A stretch of 24,193 nucleotides of DNA, from assembly GCA_002506425.1 (NCBI GenBank), contig DAXO01000043.1, positions 35,838 through 60,030 on the forward strand. The letters are read 5' to 3'. The notes below the pieces were generated by a model, which searched no databases, was not told where the DNA came from, and worked only from the letters and a program-made list of their open reading frames with translations. This stretch comes from Methanomassiliicoccaceae archaeon UBA480. GTDB lineage: Archaea; Thermoplasmatota; Thermoplasmata; Methanomassiliicoccales; Methanomethylophilaceae. Made by a program: the position numbers and the translations under genes. Shown here piece by piece: positions 7,241 to 15,265 of this stretch (position 1 is its first letter; every line of letters begins with the position of its first letter).

Positions 7241-7323
7241 CCTCGGATATCCGGGATGCCGAGAAACTCCGCACAACCGTTATTAGAATCCTGTCGCTAC
7301 CATTGGCATAGAAGGTCTGACCA

Positions 7324-7596
7324 ATGGACAGGCAAACCGTGGAGAGGGTCGCGCGCACGGCCCACATCAAACTCACCGAGGAGGAGCTGGACAGATACAG
7401 CATGGATCTGGGCGACATCCTCGGCTACTTCGAGCTCCTCGACGAGGCGCCGGAGTGCGATTCGTTCGGCATAGACCCGATCGGCGTCGCGGACATCACG
7501 AGGGAGGACGAGCCGCGCATGGAGTTCGATCCGGACAGGCTTCTGGAAGGCATGAACACCTACGACAGGTACGTCAGGGGGCCGAGGCTCTCATGA
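7324..7596 (+). CDS. gatC: Asp/Glu-tRNA amidotransferase subunit C
   Basis: 90-aa small subunit of the GatCAB amidotransferase, which wraps around and stabilises GatA and helps couple it to GatB. It has the family pattern: VERVARTAHIKLTEEELDRYSMDLGDILGYFELLDE at the N-terminus and a C-terminal strand EDEPRMEFDPDRLLE. The length is typical (90-100 aa). It is first in a gatC-gatA-gatB operon and its TGA overlaps the gatA ATG as ATGA. In archaea, which use GatDE for Gln-tRNA, GatCAB normally makes Asn-tRNA(Asn) from Asp-tRNA(Asn). The AspRS gene in this window supports that use. Confidence 0.95.
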   Translation: MDRQTVERVARTAHIKLTEEELDRYSMDLGDILGYFELLDEAPECDSFGIDPIGVADITREDEPRMEFDPDRLLEGMNTYDRYVRGPRLS

Positions 7597-8915
7597 CGAT
7601 GCAGTCCGTGATGGCCTCCCTGAAGGAGACCAACAAGAAGTACGGCATGTTCCATGCCATGACGTCCGATGCCGAACCGGGCGATGCGAAGTTCCTCTTC
7701 TCCGCGAAGGACAACCTCACGTCCGCGGACATGGAGACCTGCGCCGGATCGAGGATCCTCGAAGGATACCGCCCTGCATTCGATGCTACATGCATCTCGA
7801 AGATGAGGGCCGCCGGAGGAAAGCTCATCGGCAAGACCAACATGGACGAGTTCGGATTCGGAACTTTCTCCGCGAACTCCGCCTACGAGATCCCGAGGAA
7901 CCCGTTCGATCTCGAGAGGGCCTGCGGGGGATCCTCCGGAGGCTCCGCATGCGCCGCCATGGCCATAGAGGACCACGTCTCCCTCGGAGTGTCCACTGGG
8001 GGATCGATCTGCTGCCCGTCCAGCTTCTGCGGCGTGTACGGAATCGCCCCCACATACGGGAGGGTCTCCAGATACGGGCTCATCGACTACGGGAACTCGC
8101 TCGACAAGATCGGAGTGATATCCGCCAAGGCCGGGGACCTCCGCAAGTATATATCAATAATAGCGGGGAAGGACGAGAGGGACCCCACATCCTGCATCCA
8201 GCCGGAGCTCCGCGACGAAGGAAGGAAGATGAAGAGCGTCGCGGTCCCACGCGAAGGGCTGAAGGGACTGTCCAAGGACGTCAACGATGCGTTCAGGAAA
8301 TCCCTGGAGTCGCTCATAACCATGGGGATCGATGTCGAAGAGGTCGACATGCCCACGTTCAGATACGCCATACCCGCGTACTACGTCATCGCCACGTCCG
8401 AAGCGTCCACGAACCTGGCGAGATACGTCGGCATGAGATACGGGGACCAGGACGGGGACCTCTCTCTGAAATTCGACGACTACTTCTCGTCCATCCGCTC
8501 CAGGGACTTCGGGGACGAGGCCAAGAGGAGGATCCTCCTCGGAACGTTCACCCGCATGGTCGGATACCGCGACAGATACTACGCCAAGGCGAGGCAGGTA
8601 AGGCAGCTCGTCATAGACGACTACAGGCGTGTCCTGAAGGACCACGACGCGGTGCTCACGCCCACCATGCCCTTCGTCGCGCCCAGGTTCGAGGACATCG
8701 AGAAGATGTCCGCCCTCGAATCCTACAAGGCCGACTATCTGACCGTCCCGCCCAACCTGGCGGGGATGCCCCACATGAACGTGCCCTGCGGATACGACGG
8801 CGACGGCATGCCGATAGGGATGCAGTTCGTCGCGAACCAGTGGGATGAGGATGTCCTGTTCTCCATGGCGGAGGATTGGGAGAAGGCGTTCGAGCTCAGG
8901 AGGCCTGCGCTATGA
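7593..8915 (+). CDS. gatA: Asp/Glu-tRNA amidotransferase subunit A (amidase)
   Basis: 440-aa glutaminase subunit that releases ammonia from Gln (or Asn) and passes it to GatB. ATG 7593 overlaps the gatC stop and gives the family N-terminus in shortened form. The amidase-signature triad is intact with correct spacing: Lys39 (SAKDNL), cis-Ser114 (CGGSSGGSA) and nucleophile Ser138 (TGGSI). Oddly, the near-invariant signature GSDTGGSIRxP reads GVSTGGSICCP, so the Asp four residues before the nucleophile is Ser134 and the Arg two after it is Cys140. The following block GVYGIAPTYGRVSRYGLI is canonical. Translational coupling to gatB is by another ATGA overlap. The function call is secure; the effect of the two substitutions is not known. 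Confidence 0.95.
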   Translation: MTMQSVMASLKETNKKYGMFHAMTSDAEPGDAKFLFSAKDNLTSADMETCAGSRILEGYRPAFDATCISKMRAAGGKLIGKTNMDEFGFGTFSANSAYEIPRNPFDLERACGGSSGGSACAAMAIEDHVSLGVSTGGSICCPSSFCGVYGIAPTYGRVSRYGLIDYGNSLDKIGVISAKAGDLRKYISIIAGKDERDPTSCIQPELRDEGRKMKSVAVPREGLKGLSKDVNDAFRKSLESLITMGIDVEEVDMPTFRYAIPAYYVIATSEASTNLARYVGMRYGDQDGDLSLKFDDYFSSIRSRDFGDEAKRRILLGTFTRMVGYRDRYYAKARQVRQLVIDDYRRVLKDHDAVLTPTMPFVAPRFEDIEKMSALESYKADYLTVPPNLAGMPHMNVPCGYDGDGMPIGMQFVANQWDEDVLFSMAEDWEKAFELRRPAL

Positions 8916-10249
8916 AGATCGGATTGGAGATACATGTCCAGCTCCCGACCAGGAGCAAGATGTTCTGCAGCTGCCCCACCACCGAGGCCGAGGGTCCCAA
9001 CACCCATGTCTGCCCCACATGCCTGGGCATGCCGGGATCGAGGCCCGTCCTGAACAGGAAGGTCCTTGAGTACGGGATCATGCTCGCGAAGATGCTCGGA
9101 TGCAGGATCAACGACACCACCTGGTTCTCCAGGAAGACCTACTTCTACCCGGACATGTCCAAAAGCGTCCAGATAACGCAGTACGACAACCCGGTCGGAG
9201 AGGGCGGCGTCTACTATCTCGACGGCAAGAAGCCCATCAGGATAACCAGGATCCATGTGGAAGAGGATCCGGGGAAGACGAAGAGGGTCGGCGACCTGTC
9301 GTCGCTCGTGGACTACAACCGCTCGGGCATACCCCTGGCGGAGATCGTCACCGAACCCGACCTCTCCAGCCCCGCAGAGGCGAGGGAGTTCCTCAAGCAG
9401 CTGATAGAGGACATCCGCCACGTCATCGACCTTCCGGGAGACGGCGAGAGGAGCATCCGCTGCGACTGCAACATCTCCGTCGGAAAGGAGAGATGCGAGG
9501 TCAAGAACGTCACCGGACTGAAGAACGTAGAGAGGGCGCTGACCTTCGAGGTCGTGCGCCAGACCAAGATCCTCCGCGCCGGGGGGAAGATCGACAGGGA
9601 GACAAGGCGCTTCGACGAGGAGCGCGGAGTCACCATATCCGTCAGGAAGAAGGAGTTCGAGGCCGACTACGGATACATCGACGAGCCGGACCTGGGGATA
9701 TACCACATAAAGGAGCTCGCCGACTCGATAAAGATCAAGGAGAGCCCCCAGAAGATGGCCTTGAGGATGTCGTCCCAGTACGGGATCGAGCAGAGGATGG
9801 CTAAGCAGCTCATCGCCACGTCCGTCGGACTGGCGGAGATGTTCGAGAAGGTCGCCGGAGACATCGATACGGCCGCTGCCGTCAAATGGGTCGCGGGACC
9901 GGTGAGCGCCAACTGGAAGGCCATGGAAGCGGCCGGAAGGAATGCGGACGGCGTCCTGGAGATCATAAGGAGATTCTCCGACGGCGCCATCACCGACTCG
10001 GAATGCGCCGTGGAGATCAAATGCGCGATGACCGGCCAGAGCATCGAGGCGGCCCAGGGCGCCTCGGAGGGATTGGACAAGATCGTGTCCGGATACCTGG
10101 ACGAGAACCCTGCGGTCATCGAGGACTACAGGAAGAACGAGAAGGCCGCGAACCGCGTCATAGGCTTCGTCATGAAGCAGAGCGGCGGAGCGTACTCCTC
10201 GTCCGAGGTGCTCGAGGCCGTGAAGCGCGGCATCGAATCCAGGCTGTGA
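8912..10249 (+). CDS. gatB: Asp/Glu-tRNA amidotransferase subunit B
   Basis: 445-aa kinase/transferase subunit that phosphorylates the side chain of Asp (or Glu) on misacylated tRNA and amidates it with ammonia from GatA. Start ATG 8912 overlaps the gatA TGA and gives the canonical MKIGLEIHVQL. A zinc site is visible as Cys19, Cys21, Cys34 and Cys37 (CSCP...CPTC). Other marks are SRKTYFYPDMSKSVQITQYD, RIHVEEDPGK, DYNRSGIPLAEIVTEPD and RCDCNISV. The C-terminal helical and YqeY-like tail covers about residues 290-445 and ends GGAYSSSEVLEAVKRGIESRL, which contacts tRNA. The length is slightly under the usual 470-480. The gene converges on an ABC permease only 3 bp away. Confidence 0.96.
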   Translation: MKIGLEIHVQLPTRSKMFCSCPTTEAEGPNTHVCPTCLGMPGSRPVLNRKVLEYGIMLAKMLGCRINDTTWFSRKTYFYPDMSKSVQITQYDNPVGEGGVYYLDGKKPIRITRIHVEEDPGKTKRVGDLSSLVDYNRSGIPLAEIVTEPDLSSPAEAREFLKQLIEDIRHVIDLPGDGERSIRCDCNISVGKERCEVKNVTGLKNVERALTFEVVRQTKILRAGGKIDRETRRFDEERGVTISVRKKEFEADYGYIDEPDLGIYHIKELADSIKIKESPQKMALRMSSQYGIEQRMAKQLIATSVGLAEMFEKVAGDIDTAAAVKWVAGPVSANWKAMEAAGRNADGVLEIIRRFSDGAITDSECAVEIKCAMTGQSIEAAQGASEGLDKIVSGYLDENPAVIEDYRKNEKAANRVIGFVMKQSGGAYSSSEVLEAVKRGIESRL

Positions 10250-10252
10250 ACC

Positions 10253-11062
10253 TTAATTCCCGGGAGGTCCGTCCTCCCGGGACAACCCGTTTCCGCCGAT
10301 GCTGCGCCGGCATCGGTACAGCTTCTTGCGGATTATGATGTAGTCGATGGCGTAGAATATCGCCGTATAGATGAACAGTACGAGAACGGACACCCAGGGG
10401 ATGTCCCATCCCAGCGCGCACGCCCTGATCATCTCCGACGAATGGGTCAGCGGAAGCATCCATACGATGTCTCCGACAACCGCCGGAAGCGCGCTGACCG
10501 AGAATATCGTGCCGCACAGGAATGTCATAGGCATTATGACCAGGCTCGTGAACACGTTCATCGATGCGCTCGACTTCGCCAGAAGACCTGCCGCGACCCC
10601 GAGCAGAGCGAAGGTCGTGCACGAGAACAGGGTTGCGATGACGACGGCCGGCCCGATGACCAGATCGTCCGTCAGGAAGAGGCCGAGGCCCAGCAGGATC
10701 ATCGACCCCAGTATCCCTCTTATGAGCCCCATCACGGATTTCCCGAACACTATGGCTGAGGTGTGCATCGGGGAAAGTATCAGCTCGTCGAAGCTCGTAT
10801 GGAACAGCCTCTGGATTATGAGCTTCTGGGCCGTGGATGTGAATCCGGCGGTCATGGACGACATCGCCATGATTCCTGGTATGGCGTAGGCCACGTATTC
10901 GACCCCGTGCTCCATCTCGCCGGACCTCATCCCGTAGGCGAATGCCACGAGATAGAGCAGCGGGCCGACCACGGCGGATATCGCGGTCTCGGGAAGATGG
11001 CGCTTCAGGAAGCAGAGGTCGCCGTATGCGACGCGGAAGGTCTCTCCGAGAAGGTTGGCCAT
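10253..11062 (-). CDS. ABC-2 type transporter permease
   Basis: 269-aa integral membrane subunit of an ABC exporter. It has about six hydrophobic segments, for example AVVGPLLYLVAFAYGM near residues 30-46, SVMGLIRGILGSMILLGLGLFL in the middle and VLVLFIYTAIFYAIDYIII near the C-terminus. The ABC-2 (DrrB/NodJ-like) pattern is seen in ELILSPMHTSAIVFGK and MTFLCGTIFSVSALP. ATG 11062 is preceded by a strong GGGGAGGAG ribosome binding site and overlaps the ATPase gene by 58 bp, so the two are translationally coupled. The last codons encode a perfect 9-bp hairpin shared with the end of convergent gatB. The stop is TAA. The substrate is unknown; drug, lipid or polysaccharide export are the usual roles. 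Confidence 0.9.
   Translation of the reverse strand: MANLLGETFRVAYGDLCFLKRHLPETAISAVVGPLLYLVAFAYGMRSGEMEHGVEYVAYAIPGIMAMSSMTAGFTSTAQKLIIQRLFHTSFDELILSPMHTSAIVFGKSVMGLIRGILGSMILLGLGLFLTDDLVIGPAVVIATLFSCTTFALLGVAAGLLAKSSASMNVFTSLVIMPMTFLCGTIFSVSALPAVVGDIVWMLPLTHSSEMIRACALGWDIPWVSVLVLFIYTAIFYAIDYIIIRKKLYRCRRSIGGNGLSREDGPPGN
10259..10281. terminator. 9-bp hairpin at the gatB / ABC permease convergence
   Basis: Arms CCCGGGAGG (10259-10267) and CCTCCCGGG (10273-10281) pair perfectly around loop TCCGT. It lies 10 bp after the gatB stop and inside the last codons of the convergent permease gene. A bidirectional terminator or anti-read-through structure is likely. Confidence 0.55.
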
Positions 11063-11946
11063 CGGACACTCCTCCCCGTGATCTCTAGGAACGCGTCCTC
11101 CAGCGTCGCCTTGCGGACGATCGTGTCATGGTCGCCTGCATGCCGGTCCGCCTCGTCCATGGCCTCCCTGCGGGTCGCAAAGAATCTCACCGTCGGCTCC
11201 TGCTCGTCATCCGGAGCCGTGACCGTCACATATCTGCCGACAGAGCCTATCAACTCATCCGGAGTGCCTTCCGCTATCAGATGCCCGTGCGTTATCATCC
11301 CGACCCTGTCGCAGAGCGATTCGGCCTCGTAGATGTAATGCGTAGTCAGGAAAATGGTGGTTCCGCGATGATTGAGAGCCCGGATCATCCTCCACAGGAG
11401 GTTCCTCGATTGGGTGTCGAGCCCCGTTGTAGGCTCATCCAGGAAAAGAACGTCCGGATCGTGGATCATCGAGCAGACTATCGATACCCGCTTCTTCCAT
11501 CCCCCGGACAGGGTCTCCACGAGATCGTCCATCCTGGAATCGAGCTCCATTATGGGGCAGAGCTCCGCCATGCGTTCCCGCGCCTGCCTGAACGACAGCC
11601 CCTGGATCAAAGCATGGTGCATTATGTTGTCGCGGACGGAGATGTCCTTGTCGAGACTGTTCTGCTGCTGTATGACGCCGAGGCTGCGACGTGCGGCGAT
11701 GTAGTCCGTGGAGGTGTCGTGGCCGTCGATCCAGACCTTGCCGGTTGTAGGACGCTCCATCGTCGTAAGCATGCGCACGGTCGTGGTCTTTCCGGCGCCG
11801 TTGGGGCCGAGGAATCCATAGATCTCCCCTCTGCGAATCCGCAGGCCTATACCGTCGACGGCACGGAACGAGCCGAAATCTTTTGAAAGGCCCTCGCAGC
11901 GGATCACTGGCACACAATCAGCCACATCCATACAATCTATGGTCAT
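11005..11946 (-). CDS. ABC exporter ATP-binding protein (DrrA/NatA-like)
   Basis: 313-aa ATPase that drives the ABC-2 permease encoded next to it. Motifs in order: Walker A GPNGAGKTTT near residue 50, Q-loop region VIQQQNSLDKDISVRDN, ABC signature LSGGWKKR, Walker B VLFLDEPTTGLD, and switch His in LTTHYIYEAE. A C-terminal extension (about residues 225-313) contains the YVTVTAPDDEQEPTVRFFATRREA strand region typical of this exporter subfamily. It is divergent from the metal-chelate importer at 12038. The ATG at 11946 lies about 30 bp from an AT-rich TATA region at 11971-11982 that can serve both directions, so it may share metal-dependent control. Substrate unknown. Confidence 0.92.
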   Translation of the reverse strand: MTIDCMDVADCVPVIRCEGLSKDFGSFRAVDGIGLRIRRGEIYGFLGPNGAGKTTTVRMLTTMERPTTGKVWIDGHDTSTDYIAARRSLGVIQQQNSLDKDISVRDNIMHHALIQGLSFRQARERMAELCPIMELDSRMDDLVETLSGGWKKRVSIVCSMIHDPDVLFLDEPTTGLDTQSRNLLWRMIRALNHRGTTIFLTTHYIYEAESLCDRVGMITHGHLIAEGTPDELIGSVGRYVTVTAPDDEQEPTVRFFATRREAMDEADRHAGDHDTIVRKATLEDAFLEITGRSVRWPTFSERPSASHTATSAS

Positions 11947-11970
11947 TGTATTGGGTCATACAGCCTAGAT

Positions 11971-11982
11971 TTTTATAATATG
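11971..11982. promoter_or_regulatory. Shared AT-rich TATA region of the divergent ABC operons
   Basis: TTTTATAATATG reads as a TATA box on both strands. Toward the minus strand it predicts a start site near 11950, four bases before the exporter ATG. Toward the plus strand it predicts a start site near 12002, at the edge of the palindrome at 12001-12016. Confidence 0.5.
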
Positions 11983-12000
11983 TAGGTATCACAAAATATC

Positions 12001-12016
12001 ATTAGGACTACCTAAT
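12001..12016. promoter_or_regulatory. Candidate DtxR/IdeR-type metal box
   Basis: ATTAGGACTACCTAAT is a perfect palindrome, 6-bp arms with a 4-bp spacer. Its TTAGG/CCTAA arms match the outer half-sites of the DtxR/IdeR iron box. A further TAGGTA at 11983-11988 pairs with TACCTA at 12009-12014. The site covers the predicted transcription start of the importer operon, where a repressor would block initiation. The regulator itself is not in this window. Confidence 0.5.
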
Positions 12017-12037
12017 AATTATGATTCGAGGCATCAC

Positions 12038-13303
12038 ATGAGTAAATCGATGGTGAAGATAGCCGCTATCGTCGCAGTGATCATCGTTGTGGTCGCAGCG
12101 GCGGCGGTCCTTGCCGGAGGCAAGGAAGCAAAGGACCCTGAGGCCGGAACGGTCGAGATCGGGTCGATATACGGAAATGTAGATGGAGACAGTCGCATAG
12201 ACGAAACGGACGTAAGGCTGGTCGAAGACGTCCTCGACGGGAAGAAGGATCTCAAGGATTGGCCGCTCGCCGATGCCAACGCCAACGGCGAGATCGACGA
12301 TGAGGACCTGGAGATCGTGAAGAAGCTCGCAAGCAAGGAGAGCACCACCGCTTCCGTGGTGGATGTGAACAACGAGATCGTCAAGGTCCCGTACCCTGCA
12401 ACCGACTACGCCTTCATGGGCGGCACCAACATCAGAACGATCATCGGAGTCCTCCATCTCGAAGACAACATGCTGGCCAACGGCACCAACAAGTACAGCA
12501 GCCCGGTCCTCGACAAGAGGCTCGTGGAGCTCAAGGAGAGCGGAAAGATCGCGACCCTGTCCTCCAGTCTCACCGTTGACGATGTGAACACCCTGACCAA
12601 GCTCGGGGTGAAGATCGTGATCTCGGAGGAGAGCGGGATGTCTTCCGATTCCGAGATCGTGAAGATGGTCAGGAACCTGGGGATCTCCTATCTGGAGCTG
12701 AACGTCAAGGACCTGACGATGACCTCCAAGGCCATCAGCACCATCGGCATCCTCTTTGGAGAGGAAGACAGGGCCGAGAAGTACAATGCGTGGACGGACG
12801 GCATCATGAGCACGATAGCCGAGAAAGAGGGCGACAAGTGGGGAACCGCAACCGTCCTGTGCGTCACGATGTCCAACTCGGTGAGCGGAACCGAATCAGA
12901 CTACTTCGCAGCCACGGAGGAGGTCGGCGGAAAGAACCTGGCCGACTGGTCCGAGAAGACCAAGAAATTCGATAAGGGAGCGAATTGGCTCTACGATGAG
13001 AAGTACAACGCCCAGTTCATGTTCCACTTCAAGTCGATGTCCTATCCCGACGTGCCTTCCCAGTCGGACATCGACAAGTACACCGGGTACTTCGAGAACA
13101 CGTACACCTACAAGGATGCGCATGGATACTACCTGATCAACGGTGTGCTCCCGCTCCCCGTCAGGAACGCCATCATGGCCGAGACCATGTACTCCGACTG
13201 CTTCGAGGAGGGGTGGGCCCAGTCCATACTGCAGGAGTTCGTCTCCGACTACCTCGAAATCGACTACGACACATCGAAAGACCAGTACATCTGGCACCCT
13301 TGA
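12038..13303 (+). CDS. ABC substrate-binding protein with dockerin-like domain (iron-chelate/cobalamin type)
   Basis: 421-aa membrane-anchored extracellular binding protein. Residues 8-27 form one hydrophobic anchor. Residues 45-98 form a dockerin-type pair of calcium loops: N47, D49, D51, R53, D58 and D79, N81, N83, E85, D90 occupy positions 1-3-5-7-12 of each loop, followed by helices. Residues about 110-421 are a periplasmic-binding fold of the FepB/BtuF class (YAFMGGTNIRTIIGVLHLEDNML, TLTKLGVKIVISEES, and a long helix with LGISYLELNV). The operon partners, a FecE-like ATPase and two FecCD permeases, fix the transporter class. GAGG at 12028-12031 is a weak ribosome site. A metal-box-like palindrome precedes it. 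The ligand could be a siderophore, haem, cobamide or another chelate; iron is favoured only by the operator. The stop is TGA. Confidence 0.88.
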   Translation: MSKSMVKIAAIVAVIIVVVAAAAVLAGGKEAKDPEAGTVEIGSIYGNVDGDSRIDETDVRLVEDVLDGKKDLKDWPLADANANGEIDDEDLEIVKKLASKESTTASVVDVNNEIVKVPYPATDYAFMGGTNIRTIIGVLHLEDNMLANGTNKYSSPVLDKRLVELKESGKIATLSSSLTVDDVNTLTKLGVKIVISEESGMSSDSEIVKMVRNLGISYLELNVKDLTMTSKAISTIGILFGEEDRAEKYNAWTDGIMSTIAEKEGDKWGTATVLCVTMSNSVSGTESDYFAATEEVGGKNLADWSEKTKKFDKGANWLYDEKYNAQFMFHFKSMSYPDVPSQSDIDKYTGYFENTYTYKDAHGYYLINGVLPLPVRNAIMAETMYSDCFEEGWAQSILQEFVSDYLEIDYDTSKDQYIWHP

Positions 13304-13310
13304 AACGACG

Positions 13311-13327
13311 GCGGGGGCCTCCCCCGC
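13311..13327 (+). terminator. Intercistronic hairpin between binding protein and ATPase
   Basis: GCGGGGG, loop CCT, CCCCCGC makes a perfect 7-bp stem 7 bp after the binding-protein stop and just before the ATPase ribosome site GGAGGT at 13336. Such hairpins between binding-protein and ATPase genes commonly stabilise or partly end the upstream message, giving more binding protein than transporter. That role is inferred here. Confidence 0.5.
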
Positions 13328-13344
13328 TGCTTCCGGAGGTCCAT

Positions 13345-14217
13345 ATGGCCACTCTGAAGACGGAAGGGATGGAGTTCGGATACGGCCGGGATAAGCCCAT
13401 CCTGAAGGACATCTGCCTGGAGATGTGCAATCCCCAGCTGATCTCGGTCATCGGTCCCAACGGCGCCGGCAAGACGACGCTAATCCATTGCCTCAACAGG
13501 CTGCTGTCTCCGACGAAGGGGACGGTACTCATCGACGATGAGGACGTATCGGGATTCAGAGCCAAGGATCTCGCCAAGAAGATCGGCTACGTACCGTACA
13601 CCTCGGGAGACAGCTTCCCGATGTCCGTAGTCGACACCGTTCTGATGGGCAGGAACCCCCACAGGAGGTGGAACAGCCTCCATGAGGACATGAAGGTCGT
13701 CGAGGAGGCTCTGGAGATGATGGACATCTCGGACCTCGCCATGCGCCCGTTCAACGAGCTCTCGGCCGGACAGCACCAGAGGGTGATGCTCGCCAGAGGC
13801 CTCGCCCAGGAGCCGGAGGTCCTCCTTCTCGATGAGCCTACGGCCAACCTCGACATACGTCACCAGATGGACGTCATAAGGCTGCTGAAGAAGCAGTCCG
13901 TCCGGAAGGGGATGATGGTCGTGATGATATGCCACGACATCAACATCGCGGCGAAGTACTCCGACAACATCGTTATGATGCGCGACGGGGAGATCTATGC
14001 CGTCGGCACTCCGGAGCATGTCATCACGGCTGAGAACATCAAAGCGGTCTACGGCGTCGAGACGACGCTCATGAACGTCGGCGGAAGGCCCCACGTGATC
14101 CTGGAGGATCCGGACTTCGGCGAAGACGATGCCAGAACCCCGGAGGGCTCGTATGTCATCAACAGCGGATTGCGACCGCTCCGATGCGTCCCCTCTCGAG
14201 GGGAGGTATTCGGATGA
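13345..14217 (+). CDS. ABC importer ATP-binding protein (FecE/BtuD class)
   Basis: 290-aa ATPase powering the importer. Motifs: Walker A GPNGAGKTTL at residues 37-46, TSGDSFPMSVVDTVLMGRNPH (the Q-loop region and a stretch typical of iron-chelate/B12 ATPases), signature LSAGQHQR, Walker B VLLLDEPTANLD, and H-loop MICHDINIAAKYSD. ATG 13345 is chosen because GGAGGT lies 5-10 bp upstream and the protein then begins directly with the first strand, TLKTEGMEFGYG. The C-terminal 40 residues (after HVILEDPDF) are a non-conserved tail. The stop lies 2 bp before the GTG start of the first permease. Third-gene order (binding protein, ATPase, permease, permease) is consistent. Confidence 0.94.
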   Translation: MATLKTEGMEFGYGRDKPILKDICLEMCNPQLISVIGPNGAGKTTLIHCLNRLLSPTKGTVLIDDEDVSGFRAKDLAKKIGYVPYTSGDSFPMSVVDTVLMGRNPHRRWNSLHEDMKVVEEALEMMDISDLAMRPFNELSAGQHQRVMLARGLAQEPEVLLLDEPTANLDIRHQMDVIRLLKKQSVRKGMMVVMICHDINIAAKYSDNIVMMRDGEIYAVGTPEHVITAENIKAVYGVETTLMNVGGRPHVILEDPDFGEDDARTPEGSYVINSGLRPLRCVPSRGEVFG

Positions 14218-14218
14218 C

Positions 14219-15265
14219 GTGCGCATCAAGATCCTGTTCATGGCCGCATGCCTCGTCGCTATAATCGCAGTGGCGGGTGTGGCCCTCGCCATGAACAACC
14301 GCGGCTTGGGATTCCTAGAATCCTACCGCTGCATCATAGATCACCTCCTGGGTGCCACGTACGAGCGGGGAACCGTGGAATGGTACGACGACTACCTGCT
14401 GTGGAACGCGTTCCTCCCTCGCGTGGTCCTGGGGATCGTCCTGGGCGCCGGCCTCGCCGTATGCGGAGTGGCGATGCAGAGCGTCATGAACAATCCTCTG
14501 GCCGACGCATACACGACAGGAGTCTCCGACGGAGCGTGCTTCGGTGCGGTAGCAGCCATAGTCACCGGATTCACATTCTCGAGCGCTTTGGGATCCATGG
14601 GAATCGTGACCAATGCGTTCATAGGAGGACTTGTTCCGGCTATCATCCTCATCATCCTTTCCAACGCTGTAAGGATGAATCCCGCCACCATGATCCTGGT
14701 CGGCATAGCCCTCTCGTACATATTCAGCGGAATGGAGACCGTGATCATGGTCTCCACGGATGCCGACACGCTCAAAGAGGCGTATCTGTGGCAGATCGGA
14801 TCCCTGGGAGACATCGTCTCTTGGGACCAGTGCCTCATCCCGTTGACTGTGTGCATCTTGGCGGGCCTGTTCCTGCAGGCCTGCAGCAGCAAGCTCAATC
14901 TTCTGACGCTCGGAGACGACAGCGCGCGCAGCCTGGGCCTGGATGTCCGCGTGTTCAAGACGGTAGTGATGGTTGTCGCATCCCTCGCCGTGGCTTCGCT
15001 CGTCAGCTACGTCGGAATCGTGGGATTCGTCGGACTGGTCGCTCCGCATCTCGTGCGCATGATCCTAGGCGGCAACAACCGTTACGTCATCCCCGCTTCC
15101 GCCATGGTCGGATCCCTCTTGATCCTGATAGCCGACCTGATAGCGCGCACGGTCATCGCGCCCGAGGAGCTCCGCGTGGGCATCGTCGTATCGATGATCG
15201 GCGCCCCCGTATTCCTATATCTAATCGTCAGCCGCAGGAAGAGCTACGGGGAGGTCTTCCGATGA
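14219..15265 (+). CDS. FecCD/BtuC-family ABC permease 1
   Basis: 348-aa inner-membrane permease with about ten helices. I choose GTG 14219 because it follows the ATPase stop by 2 bp, has GGGAGGT at 14201-14207, and places the first helix (ILFMAACLVAIIAVAGVAL) immediately after a short basic start. In-frame starts further upstream would lie inside the ATPase gene. Family marks are RVVLGIVLGAGLAVCGVAMQSVMNNPLADAYTTGVSDGACFG, GIALSYIFSG, YLWQIGSLGD, and VGIVGFVGLVAPHLVRMILGGNNR, which contains the ATPase-coupling loop. It pairs with the second permease as a heterodimer. The stop overlaps the next start as ATGA. Confidence 0.93.
   Translation: MRIKILFMAACLVAIIAVAGVALAMNNRGLGFLESYRCIIDHLLGATYERGTVEWYDDYLLWNAFLPRVVLGIVLGAGLAVCGVAMQSVMNNPLADAYTTGVSDGACFGAVAAIVTGFTFSSALGSMGIVTNAFIGGLVPAIILIILSNAVRMNPATMILVGIALSYIFSGMETVIMVSTDADTLKEAYLWQIGSLGDIVSWDQCLIPLTVCILAGLFLQACSSKLNLLTLGDDSARSLGLDVRVFKTVVMVVASLAVASLVSYVGIVGFVGLVAPHLVRMILGGNNRYVIPASAMVGSLLILIADLIARTVIAPEELRVGIVVSMIGAPVFLYLIVSRRKSYGEVFR

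Noticed and set aside
13213..13345. Earlier start for the importer ATPase inside the binding-protein gene
   Set aside because: The extra residues overlap a conserved upstream gene and an intercistronic hairpin, whereas ATG 13345 has a good ribosome site.
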